The notes under the pieces are model-generated. The model ran no database searches. It saw only the letters and a program-made list of their open reading frames with translations, and had not been told where the DNA came from. This document shows, piece by piece, positions 60,187 through 64,000 of a stretch of DNA of 64,000 bases (its first letter is position 1; each line of letters opens with the position of its first letter). The position numbers and the translations under genes were made by a program. The stretch comes from Rhodothermales bacterium (lineage in GTDB: Bacteria; Bacteroidota; Rhodothermia; Rhodothermales; UBA10348): NCBI GenBank assembly GCA_024711125.1, contig JANJTM010000059.1, forward strand, positions 1 through 64,000, given 5' to 3'.

Positions 60187-60468
60187 CTAACGGATCGCGA
60201 AGATGTCCGTCAGGCCCGCGTACTCGAAAACAAGGCGTATATGCGGATTCAGCCCGGACAGCCGAAGGCCGTGCCCGGTGCGGGAGAGTCGTTGCTGGGT
60301 ATGCAGCAGGACACTCAGGCCCGCCGAGGAGATGTAATCGAGTGCGTCGCAGCGAACCTCGACGGAGGTCTCCACGGTGTCGAAGACCCGGTTTGCGGTC
60401 TCCACCTGTCCGGCGTCGAAACGGCCGGCCAAACGAACTCCGTCCGCATCGCGTTCAATCTGGAGCAT
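60187..60468 (-). CDS. STAS-domain anti-anti-sigma factor
   Basis: 93 residues, one STAS domain. VRLAGRFDAGQVETANRVFD near the start, then LDYISSAGLSVLL with the conserved serine that the partner kinase phosphorylates, then LSGLNPHIRLVFEYAGL. It probably binds the ATPase encoded 4 bp upstream in the RsbV/RsbW manner. No downstream target is identified in the window. It lies about 100 bp before the ECF sigma gene on the same strand. Confidence 0.92.
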   Translation of the reverse strand: MLQIERDADGVRLAGRFDAGQVETANRVFDTVETSVEVRCDALDYISSAGLSVLLHTQQRLSRTGHGLRLSGLNPHIRLVFEYAGLTDIFAIR

Positions 60469-60472
60469 GGCG

Positions 60473-60874
60473 TCAGGGGCGGTTCTTGAACAGGCGTATG
60501 GAGGTCTTCCGACCCCGGTAATCGTACTGGACCTCGTCCATCAGCGAACGCACGAGGTGGATGCCCAGACCTCCGGGCCGCCGGGCCTCGAGCGGTGCCG
60601 ACGTGTCGATTTCGGCCATGGCCGTGATGTCGAACGGCTGACTGTCCGGGTCCACCATGCGTACTTCCACGCCGTCGGCGTGGCCGTTGACCGATACCGC
60701 GATATCGCCGGTGCCCGAGCGATTGTACTTCACCATGTTGGTGAACAACTCCTCCACGGCCATGTTGACCGCGAAGGTCGAACCCGGATCGAGGGCGTAC
60801 TCGGAAGCGCACTCGGCCAGGAACGTGAATATGTCGTCCAGGCGCTCCAGGCTGCGCTCGAAAGATCGATCCAT
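60473..60874 (-). CDS. RsbW-like serine kinase/ATP-binding anti-sigma protein
   Basis: 133 residues of the GHKL HATPase type. N box AVNMAVEELFTNMVKY, G1-like VDPDSQPFD, G2 RPGGLGIHLVRSLMDEV and closing YRGRKTSIRLFKN are present; no HisKA domain. Such proteins phosphorylate the STAS serine and sequester a sigma or effector. It is the first gene of the pair, with a -7-like element 36 bp upstream. The start MDRSFERSLERL is chosen as the first codon giving a family-length protein. Confidence 0.92.
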   Translation of the reverse strand: MDRSFERSLERLDDIFTFLAECASEYALDPGSTFAVNMAVEELFTNMVKYNRSGTGDIAVSVNGHADGVEVRMVDPDSQPFDITAMAEIDTSAPLEARRPGGLGIHLVRSLMDEVQYDYRGRKTSIRLFKNRP

Positions 60875-60908
60875 GACCGTGGGGGCTGCGGCTCGTGGAA
60901 AGGGCGGA

Positions 60909-60916
60909 GCAAGGTA
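60909..60916 (-). promoter_or_regulatory. Putative -7 promoter element for rsbW-STAS
   Basis: Minus-strand TACCTTGC, variant of TAnnTTTG, 35 bp before the kinase start. Confidence 0.35.
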
Positions 60917-61000
60917 CACGGCCCGCCGACGGCAAGCCAGTCCCCGCCTGCAGGATCCCTTGTCAGCCGTCCCGGGTACCACCCGTTTTCTGCCCGACCC

Positions 61001-61549
61001 ATGCTGCGTCCTTTCCTCGGCCTTTCTCCGGCCGTTCACGCCTCGGCCTTCGTCGCCGACACGGCCGACGTCATCGGCGACGTCACGCTCGGCGCCCAGT
61101 CGAGCATCTGGTTTCACGCCACCGTGCGCGGCGACGTGCACCGCATCCGCATCGGAGATCGTTCCAACATCCAGGACAACGCCGTCGTGCACGTGACGAA
61201 CCGGACCGCACCCACGACCATCGGAAACGGGGTCACCGTGGGGCACAGTGCGGTCGTGCACGGCTGCACGCTCGAGGACGACGTGCTCGTGGGTATCGGC
61301 GCGGTGATCCTCGACCACGCGGTAATCGGCGCGGGCAGCCTGGTCGGCGCCCGGGCGCTGGTCACGTCGCGCACCGTGATCCCGCCGCGCTCTCTCGTGA
61401 TGGGGAGCCCCGCGACGGTGGTCCGCCCGCTGACCGACGCCGAATACGATTCCGTGCGGTCGTTCGCCACGAACTACGTGCGGTACTCCCGCATTTACCT
61501 CGGCGTCGAGGTGCCGGCGTCGAACCCGTTCTACGAAACCGACCGCTGA
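61001..61549 (+). CDS. Gamma-class carbonic anhydrase family protein
   Basis: 182 residues forming a left-handed beta-helix. Hexapeptide repeats (AFVADTADVIGDVTLGAQSSIWFHATVRGD) carry conserved VRGD and the zinc histidines of NAVVHVTNR (His), VTVGHSAVVHGC (two His). A C-terminal helix follows. Family length and layout match YrdA/PaaY/CamH-like proteins that often have CO2 hydration or acyl-CoA hydrolase roles; activity here is not proven. Single gene, overlapping the convergent glycosyltransferase by 19 bp. Confidence 0.93.
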   Translation: MLRPFLGLSPAVHASAFVADTADVIGDVTLGAQSSIWFHATVRGDVHRIRIGDRSNIQDNAVVHVTNRTAPTTIGNGVTVGHSAVVHGCTLEDDVLVGIGAVILDHAVIGAGSLVGARALVTSRTVIPPRSLVMGSPATVVRPLTDAEYDSVRSFATNYVRYSRIYLGVEVPASNPFYETDR

Positions 61550-62634
61550 GTGACGCGGCCGATGCGGGCCACCAGGTCGCGCACGGCGTCGTCCAGCAGC
61601 GATTCCTCCGGAACCGGAACGGGACGGGGCAGCGCCAGGGCGCGCGCGATCGCGTCCTCGAGCGTCCGGGGAGCGACGTCACGCTGCTCCAACACGACGG
61701 CACGACCCATTTCCACCTGTCGCCGGGCCAGGAACGCCTGTTCGGTCTGGCCCGGGGTCGGCACCAGGACGGCCCGCGCACCCATCCGGTAGCAGTCGGA
61801 GATCGTGCCGTATCCCGGTCGAGCCACGACCACCTCGGCGGCGGCGACGAGGGGCCCCAGCCGTCCGGAGTCCACGAAATCGATCGTTTCGACCCCCGCC
61901 CGGGCAGGCCGCGGGCGATACCCGGTTCGGGTTCCCCGGACGAGCAGCGTTCTCCCGGCGGCGGGGTCGAGGCTCGCGGCGAGCCGCCTTTCGAGCCGGG
62001 TCCGCTGGGGTTCGGGTCCCGAAAGCAGCGCCAGGACCCGGACGGGCGGCGTGGCGGGCTCGCACGCAACGAGAGGTGACAGCACGCCCACGTACCGGCC
62101 CGTCGAGCCGGGAAACGGTCCGGCGAGCGCACCCGTCAATCGCGGGCCGGGGTCGTCCACGACCCAGACCGTGTCGAAGGCGCGTATCCAGCGTCCGAGT
62201 ATCGCGTTCGCCGCGCGACGCTGCCATGCGCGGTGCGACTGGATCTCGAACTGGTTGCCCACCAGGATCGAGGGCACGGCGGGCGAAACGAACCCGAACC
62301 GGGAGTCCGACACGATGGCGTCGATCCGGCCGGCACGCGCGAGGGAGGCCGCGATCCGGCGCTCGGCCGCGATGGCGCGGGCCACGCGGGGCGCCTGGAT
62401 CAGCAGGTCCAGCGTCATGAGGCCCGTGGGATACCGGACGCCGTATGCCGGCAATTCGATCGTTCCGATCGTGGGAAAGGCCCCGCGCAGCAGAGCGAGT
62501 GCGGGCCCGGAAGACGCGATCGTCACCTCGACCCCGGCCTCTTCCAGCGCGCGGACGATCCGGACCGACCGGGCCGCATGCCCCAGGCCCCAGTCCAGGA
62601 CGGCTACGGCGATACGCGGTGGACGGGTTTTCAC
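61531..62634 (-). CDS. Glycosyltransferase of MurG/GT28-like family
   Basis: 367 residues, cytoplasmic. GT-B pattern: N-terminal AVLDWGLGHAARSVRIVRALEEAG, middle SDSRFGFVSPAVPSILVGNQ, and C-terminal nucleotide-sugar domain with ARPGYGTISDCYRMGARAVLVPTPGQTEQAFLARRQ, which is the typical GTxxE/PG..EQ region of GT28-like enzymes. Donor and acceptor are unknown. It overlaps gamma-carbonic anhydrase by 19 bp at the 3' end. Upstream, purD is divergent. Confidence 0.85.
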   Translation of the reverse strand: MKTRPPRIAVAVLDWGLGHAARSVRIVRALEEAGVEVTIASSGPALALLRGAFPTIGTIELPAYGVRYPTGLMTLDLLIQAPRVARAIAAERRIAASLARAGRIDAIVSDSRFGFVSPAVPSILVGNQFEIQSHRAWQRRAANAILGRWIRAFDTVWVVDDPGPRLTGALAGPFPGSTGRYVGVLSPLVACEPATPPVRVLALLSGPEPQRTRLERRLAASLDPAAGRTLLVRGTRTGYRPRPARAGVETIDFVDSGRLGPLVAAAEVVVARPGYGTISDCYRMGARAVLVPTPGQTEQAFLARRQVEMGRAVVLEQRDVAPRTLEDAIARALALPRPVPVPEESLLDDAVRDLVARIGRVTQRSVS

Positions 62635-62697
62635 GGTTCGGCTTCGGCGGTTGTGCCGCGTATTTTACGGCGTCCCATCCCCATCGAGGTCCCGGTG

Positions 62698-63987
62698 ATG
62701 CGCATCCTGGTCGTCGGCGGCGGCGCCCGTGAGCACGCGATCGTGCACGCCCTGTCCCGTTCCGAACTCCGGCCGGAGATCCTCGCGGCGCCCGGAAACC
62801 CGGGAATCGCCTCGCTTGCGCGGTTGGAGGCGGTTCGCGCCGACGACGTCGAAGCGCTCGTCACGCTGGCCGTGGAGCGTTCGGTCGACCTCGTGATCGT
62901 GGGACCGGAGGCTCCCCTCGTGCTCGGCCTCGCCGATCGGTTGGAGACCGCCGGGATCGCCGTCTTCGGTCCCACCGCGGCGGCCGCCCGTCTCGAGGGC
63001 AGCAAGGCCTTCGCGAAGGACTTCATGGAGCGTCACGGCATACCGACCGCCGCATACCGCACCTTCACGTCCGACCGCCACGCCGAGGCCGTCGATTTCG
63101 TGCGGAACCATGGCGCTCCGATCGTCATCAAGGCGAGTGGGCTGGCCGCAGGCAAGGGCGCCGTGGTTTGCGAGTCCGTGGACGACGCGCTCCGTGCCGT
63201 CGACGCCATGCTGCTTGACCGGTCGTTCGGCGAAGCGGGGGACTTCGTCGTCGTGGAGTCCTTTCTTCGCGGCGAGGAAGCGAGTCTGTTCGCGGTGTGC
63301 GACGGCGAACGGTACGTGCTGCTCTCGTCGGCCCAGGATCACAAGCGCATCGGCGAAGACGACACCGGCCCCAATACGGGCGGAATGGGAGCCTATGCGC
63401 CGGCGCCGGTCGCGACGGAAACCGTACTCGAGGCCGCACGGCGTCGGGTCATCGAGCCGACGCTGCGTGGCATGCGAGCCGAGGGCGCGCCGTATCGCGG
63501 CGTACTGTACGTCGGGCTCATGATCGACGGGGAGGACATATCGGTCGTCGAGTACAATTGCCGTTTCGGCGACCCCGAGGCGCAGGTGGTCCTTCCGCTC
63601 CTCGCTTCGGACCCGGTCGAGCTGTTTCACCGCGCGGCGACCGGGCGCCTTGCCGGATACGAACCGCGCAACGGGGACGGAGCGGCGGCGTGTGTCGTGC
63701 TCGCGGCCGAGGGCTACCCGGGCCCGGTGTCGAAGGGGCGGCCCATCGCCGGGCTGGGGTCGACGCGTCCGCACGTAGCGGTCTATCACGCGGGCACGGC
63801 GATCGACGGTGAAGGCCGCACCGTGACCTCCGGAGGGCGCGTACTCACGGTCTCGGCGTCCGGTTCGGATCTCGCCGAGGCGCTCGATCGCGCGTACGAG
63901 GGCGTGGCGAACCTCTCCTTCGAGGGCATGCAGTTTCGCCGCGACATCGGTCGGAAGGGGCTGCGAAGGCTCGGCCTGGCTCCGTGA
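62698..63987 (+). CDS. purD: Phosphoribosylamine-glycine ligase
   Basis: 429 residues, full length. It joins phosphoribosylamine and glycine in purine synthesis, ATP-dependent. N domain ILVVGGGAREHAI and IVGPEAPLVLGLADRL; ATP-grasp with IVIKASGLAAGKGAVV, VVVESFLRGEEASLF, GPNTGGMGAYAP and VVEYNCRFGDPEAQVVLPLL; C domain with CVVLAAEGYPG. The ATG at 62698 follows an in-frame GTG by one codon; both are possible. It is the last gene; 13 bp remain after its stop. Confidence 0.98.
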   Translation: MRILVVGGGAREHAIVHALSRSELRPEILAAPGNPGIASLARLEAVRADDVEALVTLAVERSVDLVIVGPEAPLVLGLADRLETAGIAVFGPTAAAARLEGSKAFAKDFMERHGIPTAAYRTFTSDRHAEAVDFVRNHGAPIVIKASGLAAGKGAVVCESVDDALRAVDAMLLDRSFGEAGDFVVVESFLRGEEASLFAVCDGERYVLLSSAQDHKRIGEDDTGPNTGGMGAYAPAPVATETVLEAARRRVIEPTLRGMRAEGAPYRGVLYVGLMIDGEDISVVEYNCRFGDPEAQVVLPLLASDPVELFHRAATGRLAGYEPRNGDGAAACVVLAAEGYPGPVSKGRPIAGLGSTRPHVAVYHAGTAIDGEGRTVTSGGRVLTVSASGSDLAEALDRAYEGVANLSFEGMQFRRDIGRKGLRRLGLAP

Positions 63988-64000
63988 CGGCCCGCGTCGT

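Overview
This is a GC-rich, gene-dense 64 kb chromosomal segment, probably from a Bacteroidota/Rhodothermota-type bacterium (Rhodothermales-like). The reasons are: two exported proteins end in type IX secretion (T9SS) sorting domains; there are DUF5686, DUF4954 and YceI proteins and a propeller-type hybrid sensor kinase; several starts lack a Shine-Dalgarno sequence; and promoter candidates resemble the Bacteroidota -7 element TAnnTTTG. No tRNA, rRNA, phage or CRISPR was found. The only mobile trace is one small inverted-repeat element.

Layout. 1-5.1 kb (minus): a surface-fibre cluster of a small secreted subunit with its own terminator, a second small secreted protein, a two-domain pilus-chaperone-like protein and a 1034-residue usher-like protein. 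5.3-13.7 kb (minus): an export operon of alpha-L-fucosidase, T9SS subtilisin, an ApbE-type flavin transferase and a Tat-exported Gfo/Idh/MocA oxidoreductase. 13.8-17.7 kb: a hybrid histidine kinase. 17.9-26.5 kb: CocE-type hydrolase, PPK2, a DUF4332/HerA-like ATPase pair, a beta-CASP nuclease, an LEA14-like lipoprotein and a nitrilase-family amidase. 26.5-27.2 kb: no protein gene, but a structured small-RNA candidate with a terminator and a 482-bp MITE-like element. 27.2-30.6 kb: a LytS/LytTR-type two-component pair. 30.7-37.9 kb: TatD nuclease, then a second Gfo-ApbE-Gfo-DUF4954 operon, then YceI. 38.0-41.0 kb: an FAD monooxygenase and an octaheme cytochrome c with a T9SS sorting domain and a structured upstream region. 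41.0-41.4 kb: an array of eight tiny hairpins with one invariant loop and different stems, downstream of dnaK. 41.4-54 kb: housekeeping genes dnaK, pgsA-pyrE-cinA, recA-PAP2-DUF5686, sulfurtransferase and mutS. 54-60.9 kb (minus): PrsW-like protease, a metalloprotease/propeller/barrel fusion, and a stress-signalling block of RsbW-like kinase, STAS protein, ECF sigma factor, anti-sigma factor and a membrane-anchored protein with fifteen 12-residue repeats. 61-64 kb: gamma-carbonic anhydrase, glycosyltransferase and purD.

How it works together. Much of the window concerns the cell envelope: a chaperone/usher-like fibre system, T9SS cargo, Tat-exported redox enzymes, surface proteolysis and three signalling modules. 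The strongest candidates for undescribed biology are the constant-loop hairpin array after dnaK, the ECF/dodecapeptide-repeat module with a duplicated promoter, the usher-like cluster, and the T9SS octaheme cytochrome with its repeat-rich leader. The ApbE-Gfo pairing occurs in two separate operons and may mark a shared extracytoplasmic redox pathway.
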